Shown piece after piece: positions 1 to 5,166 of a DNA stretch of 7,039 nucleotides. Below the pieces are notes generated by a model. That model ran no database searches. It saw only the letters and a list, made by a program, of their open reading frames with translations, and was not told the origin of the DNA. Each line of letters opens with the position of its first letter. Position 1 is the stretch's first letter. A program made the position numbers and the translations under genes. Origin of the DNA: JAZDCJ01 sp036311985 (GTDB taxonomy: Bacteria; Actinomycetota; Actinomycetes; Actinomycetales; Micrococcaceae); assembly GCF_036311985.1 (NCBI RefSeq), contig NZ_JAZDCJ010000055.1; one strand, given 5' to 3'.

Positions 1-10
1 CCGGCCGCGA

Positions 11-74
11 CCCCCCTCCTCCCCTCCCCCCCCCCCCCCCTCCCCCCCCCCTCCCCCCCCCCCCCCCCCCCCCC
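11..74. repeat. Near-pure C tract (G tract on the minus strand)
   Basis: Of these 64 bases all are C except five T at 17, 20, 25, 41 and 52. The longest runs are C22 at 53-74, C15 at 26-40 and C10 at 42-51. It lies just downstream of the minus-strand qorB gene, so the RNA-sense strand is poly-G with a few A. Such a strand could form G-quadruplexes if transcribed. A homopolymer this long is unusual in a bacterial chromosome. Poly-G read tails from two-colour sequencing, or a misassembled gap, could also produce it, and the sequence cannot tell these apart. Confidence 0.9.
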
Positions 75-88
75 ACGGCCGTGCGGGG
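70..88 (-). terminator. Possible hairpin after qorB
   Basis: CCCC at 70-73 can pair with GGGG at 85-88, with one bulged base at 84. The palindrome CACGGCCGTG at 74-83 lies inside. On the minus strand this hairpin starts 8 bases after the qorB stop codon. It is followed by the poly-G tract instead of a U run, so it does not meet the usual rule for an intrinsic terminator. It may only be chance pairing in extremely GC-rich sequence. Confidence 0.25.
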
Positions 89-96
89 CGCCGGCG

Positions 97-957
97 TCAG
101 TTGGACTCGGCGGCCCAGGACTTCACGGCGTCGACAAGCGGGGTGGTCGGGCGGCCGATGAGGGTGGAGAGGTCCTTGGAGTCGGAGAGCAGCAGGTTCC
201 CGGCGGTGTCGGCGTCGAGCGCGACGAGGAACCCGGCGGTCCCCTCGTCGAGCCCGGCCCCGGCCAGGGCCGCACGGTGGGCATCGGCGTCGACGTCCGT
301 GTAGGCGACGTCGCGTCCGAGCGCCTGCCCGAACGCGTCGGCGAGGCCGGCGAGGGTGAACGCCTCGTCGCCGGCGAGCTCGTAGACGCGGCCCTCGTGG
401 CCGTCGGCGGTGAGCACGGCGGCCGCGGCCTCAGCGTAGTCCGCGCGGGTGGCGGCGGAGACCCGGCCCTCGCCGGCGCTGCCGAGCACGGTGCCGGTTG
501 CGGCGGCCTGGCCGAAGGCGGGGAGGTAGTTCTCGGTGTACCAGCCGTTGCGCAGGATGGTGTGGGGCAGGCCGGAGGCGGCGAGGAGCTCCTCGGTGGC
601 CTTGTGCTCGGGCGCCAGGACCAGCGGGGAGCCGGAGGCATCGAGAATGCTCGTGTAGACGATCCGGGCGGCGCCGGCCTTCTTGGCCGCCTCGATGACG
701 TTGCCGTGCTGGCGGGCGCGCTGGCCGACCTCGCTGCCGGAGACGAGCATGACGGTGTCGCCGGCCCCGATGACGCCCTCGGCGGGGGCGTCGAAGTCGA
801 AGGCGGCGGTGGCGACGCCGCGCTCGGCGAGGTCGGCGAGCTTCTCGAGCGAGCGGCCGGTCGCGGTGATCTGGGCGGGCTCGATGCCGCGGTTCAGGAG
901 GGACTCGACGATGAGGCGGCCGAGGTGGCCGGTGGCTCCGGTGACGATGATCGACAT
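97..957 (-). CDS. qorB: NAD(P)H:quinone oxidoreductase, QorB type (NmrA-like SDR)
   Basis: This is a 286-residue cytoplasmic oxidoreductase predicted to reduce quinones with NAD(P)H. The N-terminus carries the Rossmann dinucleotide motif GATGHLG (residues 7-13). Further blocks match what I recall of E. coli QorB (YtfG): SEVGQR (75-80), YTS (101-103), LRNGWYTENYL (135-145), then an ATRADYAEAAAAVL stretch, GHEGRVYELAGD, and a C-terminal DSKDLSTLIGRPTTPL block. Length fits the family. The reading frame stays open upstream to 1164, but the ATG at 955-957 is chosen because AAGGAG lies five bases before it (963-968) and the GxxGxxG motif then falls at the normal place. The HxlR-type regulator often found beside qorB is not in this window. 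Two inverted repeats lie upstream. Orthology is well supported by motif identity; substrate range cannot be read from the sequence. Confidence 0.93.
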   Translation of the reverse strand: MSIIVTGATGHLGRLIVESLLNRGIEPAQITATGRSLEKLADLAERGVATAAFDFDAPAEGVIGAGDTVMLVSGSEVGQRARQHGNVIEAAKKAGAARIVYTSILDASGSPLVLAPEHKATEELLAASGLPHTILRNGWYTENYLPAFGQAAATGTVLGSAGEGRVSAATRADYAEAAAAVLTADGHEGRVYELAGDEAFTLAGLADAFGQALGRDVAYTDVDADAHRAALAGAGLDEGTAGFLVALDADTAGNLLLSDSKDLSTLIGRPTTPLVDAVKSWAAESN

Positions 958-971
958 GCTGGCTCCTTCAT

Positions 972-986
972 GGGGCGGACCGCCCC
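972..986. promoter_or_regulatory. Palindrome next to the qorB ribosome site
   Basis: GGGGCGG-A-CCGCCCC is a perfect 7+1+7 inverted repeat three bases upstream of the AAGGAG ribosome site of qorB. It could be a protein-binding site. In the mRNA it would be a GC hairpin beside the Shine-Dalgarno sequence, although a one-base loop forces the inner pairs to open. Function is inferred from position only. Confidence 0.4.
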
Positions 987-992
987 GACTCG

Positions 993-1012
993 ATGGTTGA
1001 AGGTGTAACCAT
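993..1012. promoter_or_regulatory. Candidate operator in the qorB promoter region
   Basis: The inverted repeat ATGGTT-N8-AACCAT has perfect 6-base arms and spans two helical turns, as expected for a dimeric regulator. It is 36 bp upstream of the qorB start. I found no convincing -10 box (TANNNT) on the minus strand nearby, so the exact promoter is not placed. Known qorB genes are controlled by HxlR/QorR-type redox regulators, which makes this a reasonable candidate site. The match to any specific factor is not shown. Confidence 0.4.
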
Positions 1013-1048
1013 TCGTTTGCCGGGATTGTTCCCCGGTACGAGGGGAGG

Positions 1049-1094
1049 ACGACGCCGGGGCCGGCCCTGGTCTTCCGGGTGGCCCCGGCGTCGT
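1049..1094 (-). terminator. Strong hairpin terminator after the HTH/repeat gene
   Basis: The arms at 1049-1062 and 1081-1094 are perfectly complementary over 14 bases. They extend a further four pairs past a one-base bulge, and the loop is 18 bases. An inner CCC/GGG pairing (1065-1067 with 1077-1079) can close the loop further. It begins 27 bases past the stop codon at 1122-1124. The tract after the stem on the minus strand is C-rich with only scattered U, as is common for terminators in high-GC actinobacteria. The near-symmetry means it could also act on the plus strand, but no plus-strand gene needs it. Confidence 0.7.
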
Positions 1095-1121
1095 TCCTTG
1101 AGCAGGGGAGTGCTCGCCAGA

Positions 1122-2144
1122 TCAGGCGGAGAGATCGAATCCCAAGCGCACCACGTCGCTCCATGCGCCGAAGTAGTTCCGCAGCGACGAACCGGAGGGG
1201 ATCTCGCAGTCAGTCCCCATGAGCCGCTGGGCCCGGTCTTCGTAGGCGGCGTAGGTCGGTGAAGCGCCGGACCGGGCACACTCGGCGAGGAAGCTGCGGG
1301 CCGCGTTGACGTAGTCGGCATCCGTGTACTTCACGAGCCCCGGTGTGCGGCCGCGGCTGGTGGTCGCGATCCCGAGCGACGCCAGGGCCCTGCTCCACGT
1401 GGCGTAGCGGCGCATCAAGGTCTGTCGGGTCGGGGGCCACGGGGAGGACCCCTTGGCGGAGACCCAGCCGAGCGCATCGACGAGTTCGCGCCGGAGTTCC
1501 TCATAGCGTGCGCCGGTGATCGTCGTGTCCGGTTCGGCCGTGACGTGCTGCTGGGCGGCGGCGATGACGCCCAGTACCGTGGACACGTCCTCGGCCGTGG
1601 CATCCCCGCTGCCGAGGATGGAGGCGAGCTCCTCCATGAGGTCGAGGTCGAGCAGCTCCGTGGCGGCCGCCCGGTCCGGGGCGAGTCCGTGCTCGGAGCC
1701 CAGCAGGTACCAGATGCCGGCCTCGACGACGGCGTCCGAGAAGATGTTGTCCACGTAGCGGTCGAAGACGATCGTCGACTGCCGCAGGGCCTCCTCCGCC
1801 AGCGCGGTGTCGAGGGAGGGGTTCAGCAGCGCGAGCCGCCGGATCGCCTGATCGCGCGTGTGGCCGTTGGCGGAGAGCCGCCGTGCCGTGGCGCCGAATT
1901 CGGCCATGAAGTCGTCGAGCCGGGCCTGCTGGGCGGCCTGGCGGGCGGCGATTCGCTTCGCGCGGGACTCCTCGGCGGACGGGCCGCCGAGTTTCGTGAC
2001 GATCTGGCGGACGCGTTCGCGCGTCACTCCGTAGTCCTCGCCGATCGCGGCGAGGGTCTCGCCGTCAAGGTAGCGCTCGAGCATCTGCTGATTACGCTCC
2101 TGCGGGTCCTGCGTCGTGGCGGGCTCCCGGCGGGTCTGGGTCAT
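1122..2144 (-). CDS. Sigma-70 region 4-like HTH protein with two HNR-like repeats
   Basis: This 340-residue protein is probably DNA-binding; no named family is recognised for the whole chain. Residues 21-53 form a helix-turn-helix with the signature GVTRERVRQI (39-48), as in sigma-70 region 4.2. There is no region 2, so it is not a complete sigma factor. A charged, Arg/Gln/Ala-rich helical stretch follows (56-80), then a mostly helical middle. The C-terminus has two related units (about 212-260 and 272-337). Each ends in a YxxWS-type turn, RYATWSRALASLGI and YFGAWSDVVRLGF, resembling homing-endonuclease-associated repeats (HNR). No HNH, GIY-YIG or LAGLIDADG catalytic motif is seen. The start has GAGGAG (2150-2155) five bases before the ATG. 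It follows the SIR2 gene by 104 bp on the same strand and has its own terminator. A regulator or accessory DNA-recognition protein is the likeliest role. Confidence 0.8.
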   Translation of the reverse strand: MTQTRREPATTQDPQERNQQMLERYLDGETLAAIGEDYGVTRERVRQIVTKLGGPSAEESRAKRIAARQAAQQARLDDFMAEFGATARRLSANGHTRDQAIRRLALLNPSLDTALAEEALRQSTIVFDRYVDNIFSDAVVEAGIWYLLGSEHGLAPDRAAATELLDLDLMEELASILGSGDATAEDVSTVLGVIAAAQQHVTAEPDTTITGARYEELRRELVDALGWVSAKGSSPWPPTRQTLMRRYATWSRALASLGIATTSRGRTPGLVKYTDADYVNAARSFLAECARSGASPTYAAYEDRAQRLMGTDCEIPSGSSLRNYFGAWSDVVRLGFDLSA

Positions 2145-2179
2145 GCACTCTCCTCAAGTCGATGGTCGCTGGACGGGTC

Positions 2180-2203
2180 GGGGACCGGACTCGTCCGGTC
2201 CCC
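2180..2203. promoter_or_regulatory. 24-bp perfect dyad between the SIR2 and HTH genes
   Basis: The arms GGGGACCGGAC (2180-2190) and GTCCGGTCCCC (2193-2203) are perfectly complementary around a TC centre. With one or two unpaired bases, flanking GACGG and CCGTC extend the pairing. It lies 46 bases past the SIR2 stop codon and 36 bases before the HTH start. It may be the SIR2 terminator, although no U run follows it on the minus strand. Alternatively it may be an operator for the HTH protein encoded just downstream. The near-zero loop favours a protein site over an RNA hairpin. A TANNNT -10-like box (TAGCTT, minus strand, 2219-2224) lies upstream, without a clear -35. Confidence 0.55.
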
Positions 2204-2248
2204 CGTCCTCTGATTCTCAAGCTACGGGGGAGCGTCGACAGTTTGGGT

Positions 2249-3925
2249 TCATGGCTTGCCGACGCGTCGAGCCGATGGTTCCCGGCGGGGGCCGTGGCCG
2301 GCGGCGCCGCGGTCGAATCCGAGCGAGGACAGCATGGTGCGAACGACGTCCAATGCGTCGCCAGAAGCCCCCGTGGGGAGTGCGGCCGCGAGGTCCAGGA
2401 GCAGGCCACGCAGCTCCCGGTCGGCTTCCCCGAGGGCTCCGTCATACTTCGGGGCCAACAGATAGGAGTGCTCCGTGGCGATACATGCGGCGAGCATGTC
2501 CAGGAAGATCTCGAGGATGCGCCCGGCGGCCGGAAGAGCCGGGTCCCCGGTATCCCGGGTCAGTGGGACGATCCGCAGATGGTCCTCCCACAGGGCGTTC
2601 TGGAGTGTGTCGTCGTGCAGCACGAGGGCTGTGCCGAGCGTGCGGGACGGGCCATCCTCCCTCGGCATCGCGCGGCGGACGTCGTGGATGATCTCGTGGA
2701 AGTGCTCGTCAGTGAGCCCGAACCCGACGAACAGCATGTGGTGGGTCAAGAGGTGCGCTTGGACGAGGCCGGTCAGGGCCTGCTTGGTGGCGTTGAAACC
2801 CAGATAGTCGTCTCGCGTGAGGATGATCGACTCGACGTCGTCGACCGAGCCGTGCAGCTTGAGGAGCCACCGGTCACTGCTGGATGACGAGGAATCGGCC
2901 GGGACCTGTGGCGCCTCCGAACCCGAGGAAGCGCCGCGGGCCGGTGGAATGACCGTTCGCGATCGCGCCTGGTCCGCCGCCGCGGCCTCGAAGAGCGTGT
3001 CGTAGTTCAGGGTGATGGCGCCGTCCGAAGGCAGGGCGGCCAAGAGCGCGGGCGCAAGCCCGTAGCGCTCCAGGGACGCTTCACGCGCGATGGCCGCGCG
3101 GAAGCCCATGGCCGCGCCCGCGTCGCCTTCCTGCGCCGACTCGAACTTCGACTGGATGAGGGAGGCCCGGTCGAGAGTGCTCAGCCTGCTCAGGGCGTCG
3201 AGGTGGTCCTTCAGCTCGGTTCGTTCGGCGAGTGAGTTCAGCAGTCCGTTCCACGTGGGGCCGCCCGCGCTGACGCTCGTGCCGGCCCCCATGAAGGGGA
3301 CGAGCTTCCCGCGGCGCGCGACGTCGGCTAGCGAGCGTGCCTCGTCCTTGAGCTCGGCCGACAGGGCCGGCCAGTTGTCGTTGTCCCTACGGATCCTCTG
3401 GGCCAGTCCGTACGCGGCCTCGTCCTGCAGGACGAGCGCGGCATCGACGCCGTGCTCGCGGACACCTGCGTCGAGTCCCGCGAGTAGTTCCTGGAGGACC
3501 GGGCCGCGCTGCAGGTCGCCACCACCGCCGCCCGTGCCGAAGAACGGGACGGCGAGGAGCGGTACGCACCGTGTCGAAACGAGCGGATCCCGCCTTGACG
3601 CCAAGGCCGCAACTGCTTCACGCATGAAGGCGTCTAGAGCCGGCCGGACATCGGGCGCAGACCTGATGCCGAGCAGCGGGACGGCCGTGGCGATCGGCAG
3701 CGGAAGCCTCGGCTTCCAGCCGGGAACCGCCGCGGCGAGCCGGTCTCCCGTGCCGAAGCCCGCGCCTCTCAGTCGGTCCACGCCGGGGGCCAGACCGTCA
3801 ACGTGAGTCCAGCGGCGGGCGTGGAGGTGCTCGTCGGTGGGCAGCATCCACGCGTCGCAATTGAGATGCAGGATGTCGCCCCGGATCACGAAAACGTGGC
3901 CCGGCTGCGATGGTCGGGTGGGCAT
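2249..3925 (-). CDS. Macro-like plus SIR2 domain protein, predicted NADase
   Basis: This 558-residue soluble protein has two parts. Residues about 8-175 resemble a macro (ADP-ribose-binding) domain: a GDILHLNCDAWMLPT opening (16-30), then VPLLAVPFFGTGGGGG (121-136) like the macro glycine-rich loop. Residues about 200-415 are a SIR2 domain of the SIR2_2 type: GAGTS nucleotide loop (213-217), TLNYDTLFE (305-313, with N307 and D309), LKLHGS (355-360, with H358) and FVGFGLTDEHF (399-409). No zinc-binding cysteine quartet is present, so a classical sirtuin deacylase is unlikely. Proteins of this class usually hydrolyse NAD+ in abortive anti-phage defence. A Ser-rich linker lies at 345-350, and a helical C-terminus of about 140 residues is unassigned. 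The start has AGGAGG (3930-3935) four bases away, which is rather close. A weak -10-like TAGACT lies at 3966-3971 without a clear -35. The SIR2 call is firm, the macro call moderate. Confidence 0.87.
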   Translation of the reverse strand: MPTRPSQPGHVFVIRGDILHLNCDAWMLPTDEHLHARRWTHVDGLAPGVDRLRGAGFGTGDRLAAAVPGWKPRLPLPIATAVPLLGIRSAPDVRPALDAFMREAVAALASRRDPLVSTRCVPLLAVPFFGTGGGGGDLQRGPVLQELLAGLDAGVREHGVDAALVLQDEAAYGLAQRIRRDNDNWPALSAELKDEARSLADVARRGKLVPFMGAGTSVSAGGPTWNGLLNSLAERTELKDHLDALSRLSTLDRASLIQSKFESAQEGDAGAAMGFRAAIAREASLERYGLAPALLAALPSDGAITLNYDTLFEAAAADQARSRTVIPPARGASSGSEAPQVPADSSSSSSDRWLLKLHGSVDDVESIILTRDDYLGFNATKQALTGLVQAHLLTHHMLFVGFGLTDEHFHEIIHDVRRAMPREDGPSRTLGTALVLHDDTLQNALWEDHLRIVPLTRDTGDPALPAAGRILEIFLDMLAACIATEHSYLLAPKYDGALGEADRELRGLLLDLAAALPTGASGDALDVVRTMLSSLGFDRGAAGHGPRREPSARRVGKP

Positions 3926-4003
3926 CGGCCCTCCTGGGTTGGAACGGTCGCCTGAGGTTGGCGGCAGTCTATGGCCCGCGATCCGTTTCGGTGCGCAAGA
4001 ACC

Positions 4004-4038
4004 GGCGGGGCATCCGGCGTCGTACCTGATGCCCCGCC
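4004..4038 (-). terminator. Intrinsic terminator after the VWA gene
   Basis: GGCGGGGCATC (4004-4014) and GATGCCCCGCC (4028-4038) form a perfect 11-bp stem with a 13-base loop. The stem begins 12 bases past the VWA stop codon. On the minus strand it is followed by GGTTCTTG, a short and imperfect U-rich tail. This separates the HTH-VWA transcript from the SIR2 gene that starts at 3925 and suggests that the SIR2 gene has its own promoter. Confidence 0.75.
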
Positions 4039-4050
4039 CAGGAGTCCTGC

Positions 4051-4740
4051 CTACCGCGCCGGCCGCCCCGTCGGCTTCTTCGCCCGCTTCCCGGCCATCG
4101 CCGCCATGCGGTCCTCGTCGCTGTAGGCCGCGGCGACACGCGCGTCCACCATCGGCGCGCCCGCGGCCACGTGCTCGCGGAGCATTGAAACCGAGCCCGC
4201 GAACGCGTCCATGGCGGCGTCAACGTTGCGCGGGTCGTAGGTCATGGACCGCTCGCGGGAGATGCCGAGCCCCGCGCCGACCTCGATGGCGTCCTGGTTG
4301 GCGCCGAGGTACATGAACGTCCAGTCCTCGGCGGCCTCCTGGCGCTCGATGATCTTCTTGACGTCGGCGTGCTTGAGCTCGCGGGAGGCGTTCTCGAGCC
4401 CGTCGGTGATGATCCCGAAGATCACGGCACCGGGACGTTCGCCGGCGGGCTTCGCGGCGAGGCGGGCGCGGGTCTCCGAGACGGAGCGGCCGATGGCGTC
4501 CAGGAGCGCGGTCATGCCGCGAGGGTGCAGCTCGAGGGGTCCGACTTCGGCGATCGGCTTGCCGACGTAGACCTCGGTGAACCGGTCGTCGAACTGGTAG
4601 AGGCTGACGGAGGCGTCGGTGCCCTGGGAGCGCTGTTCGGCGATGAAGGCGTTGAATCCGCCGATCATGTCGTCGGCGATGGAGGCCATCGAGCCGGAGC
4701 GGTCCAGCAGCATGATGATCTCGGTGTTGGTGGTGCTCAT
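4051..4740 (-). CDS. Cytoplasmic von Willebrand factor A domain protein
   Basis: The 229 residues are mostly one VWA domain with a complete metal-ion-dependent adhesion site. This comprises DRSGSM (D13, S15, S17), the threonine of RGMTALLDAIG (T77) and ITDG (D113). The hydrophobic strands before D13 and D113 are as expected. There is no signal peptide or membrane segment, so it should act in the cytoplasm, binding a partner through the metal. The last 25 residues are rich in Lys, Arg and Ala. The ATG overlaps the stop of the upstream HTH gene as ATGA, with a GGGGGAA ribosome site before it, so the two are translationally coupled. VWA proteins often work with AAA+ ATPases, but none is encoded here. 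The biological role is unknown, and involvement in stress or defence is only suggested by neighbours. Confidence 0.88.
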   Translation of the reverse strand: MSTTNTEIIMLLDRSGSMASIADDMIGGFNAFIAEQRSQGTDASVSLYQFDDRFTEVYVGKPIAEVGPLELHPRGMTALLDAIGRSVSETRARLAAKPAGERPGAVIFGIITDGLENASRELKHADVKKIIERQEAAEDWTFMYLGANQDAIEVGAGLGISRERSMTYDPRNVDAAMDAFAGSVSMLREHVAAGAPMVDARVAAAYSDEDRMAAMAGKRAKKPTGRPAR

Positions 4741-5120
4741 GGTGTTCCCCCTTTGCTTGGCCGGCGCTTGGTGAAGCGCGGCGGTTCGTTGCCTGGCGGC
4801 GGTGTGCGCTCGAGCTCCGCGTCGTAGCGGGCCCGCTCGAGAGAGGCGCTTCCGATCCGTCCTTCGGGGGACCGGTAGGCCTGCAGCGGCGCGGTGCGTG
4901 CGAGTCGTGGTGGCACCGCGTTGGGTGAGAGTCCGGCGCGGAGTGCGACGGCCCGGATCGACGCGCCCTCGAGGGCGGCTTGCGCCATGGCCTCGTTGAG
5001 GGCTTCGTCGAGCAGTTCGCGTGCCTCGCCGAGGACCTCGACTTGGTCCAGGGCGGGGCCCTGAAGGCCTTCCAGGAGCCGGATGGCCTGGCGGATGGCG
5101 GCACGGGAGTCAATGTTCAT
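4737..5120 (-). CDS. Small helix-turn-helix protein, partner of the VWA gene
   Basis: This 127-residue protein is not recognised as a named family. Residues 1-50 are predicted helical and acidic. Residues about 52-76 read as a helix-turn-helix: GASIRAVALRAGLSPNAVPPRL, with the typical A-x3-G-LS-x-N-x-V pattern, although a PP pair sits in what would be the recognition helix. The C-terminus (about 95-127) is Pro- and charge-rich, ends in a basic patch (FTKRRPSKGG) and is probably disordered. It overlaps the VWA start by four bases, so the pair is one operon. No ribosome site precedes the ATG. Instead a -10 box lies six bases upstream, which fits a leaderless mRNA. A palindrome overlapping the -35 box suggests autorepression, an inference. 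The protein might instead be an adaptor for the VWA protein. Confidence 0.75.
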   Translation of the reverse strand: MNIDSRAAIRQAIRLLEGLQGPALDQVEVLGEARELLDEALNEAMAQAALEGASIRAVALRAGLSPNAVPPRLARTAPLQAYRSPEGRIGSASLERARYDAELERTPPPGNEPPRFTKRRPSKGGTP

Positions 5121-5126
5121 GAATTG

Positions 5127-5154
5127 ATCATACGCATAAACTGCGCATGCGCAA
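5127..5154 (-). promoter_or_regulatory. Promoter of the HTH-VWA operon, probably leaderless
   Basis: On the minus strand TTGCGC (5149-5154), a 16-base spacer and TATGAT (5127-5132) form a good sigma-70-type promoter. Only six bases separate the -10 box from the ATG at 5118-5120. Transcription should therefore start at or next to the A of the start codon, and no Shine-Dalgarno sequence is present. Leaderless starts with this spacing are common in actinobacteria. This makes the 46-bp gap after the RNase H gene a promoter region and not just an operon spacer. Confidence 0.65.
5142..5153. promoter_or_regulatory. Palindrome over the -35 box, candidate operator
   Basis: TGCGCATGCGCA is a perfect 12-base palindrome that covers five of the six bases of the -35 box of the HTH-VWA promoter. 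A related half-site, TATGCGTA, follows on the minus strand (5131-5138), between palindrome and -10. Binding here would block RNA polymerase, so repression by the HTH protein encoded immediately downstream is the simplest model. That model is inference from position. Confidence 0.5.
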
Positions 5155-5166
5155 CTCTTGAGTACG

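Noticed and set aside
11..74. CT-rich tract as a coding repeat
   Set aside because: It would encode only Pro or Gly runs, no open frame uses it, and no start or ribosome site is associated with it.
958..1164. N-terminal extension of the QorB reading frame to 1164
   Set aside because: The extension crosses the terminator hairpin, both inverted repeats and the ribosome site. It would also put 69 non-family residues before the Rossmann motif.
1122..2144. Complete sigma factor
   Set aside because: Only a region 4-like helix-turn-helix is present. No region 2 core-binding or -10 recognition motif was found.
2162..2887. Long plus-strand open frame opposite the SIR2 gene, and similar long frames elsewhere
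   Set aside because: High GC leaves few stop codons in opposite frames. These translations are Gly/Ala/Arg/Pro-rich with no motifs, and the minus-strand frames carry clear domains.
2249..3925. Classical sirtuin protein deacylase
   Set aside because: There is no zinc-binding cysteine quartet, and the NYD and GFGLTDEHF motifs match the SIR2_2 NADase-like branch instead.
4051..4740. TerY-like tellurite-resistance or MoxR-associated VWA protein
   Set aside because: No ter genes, AAA+ ATPase or kinase gene is nearby, so the metal-site motif alone cannot support those names.
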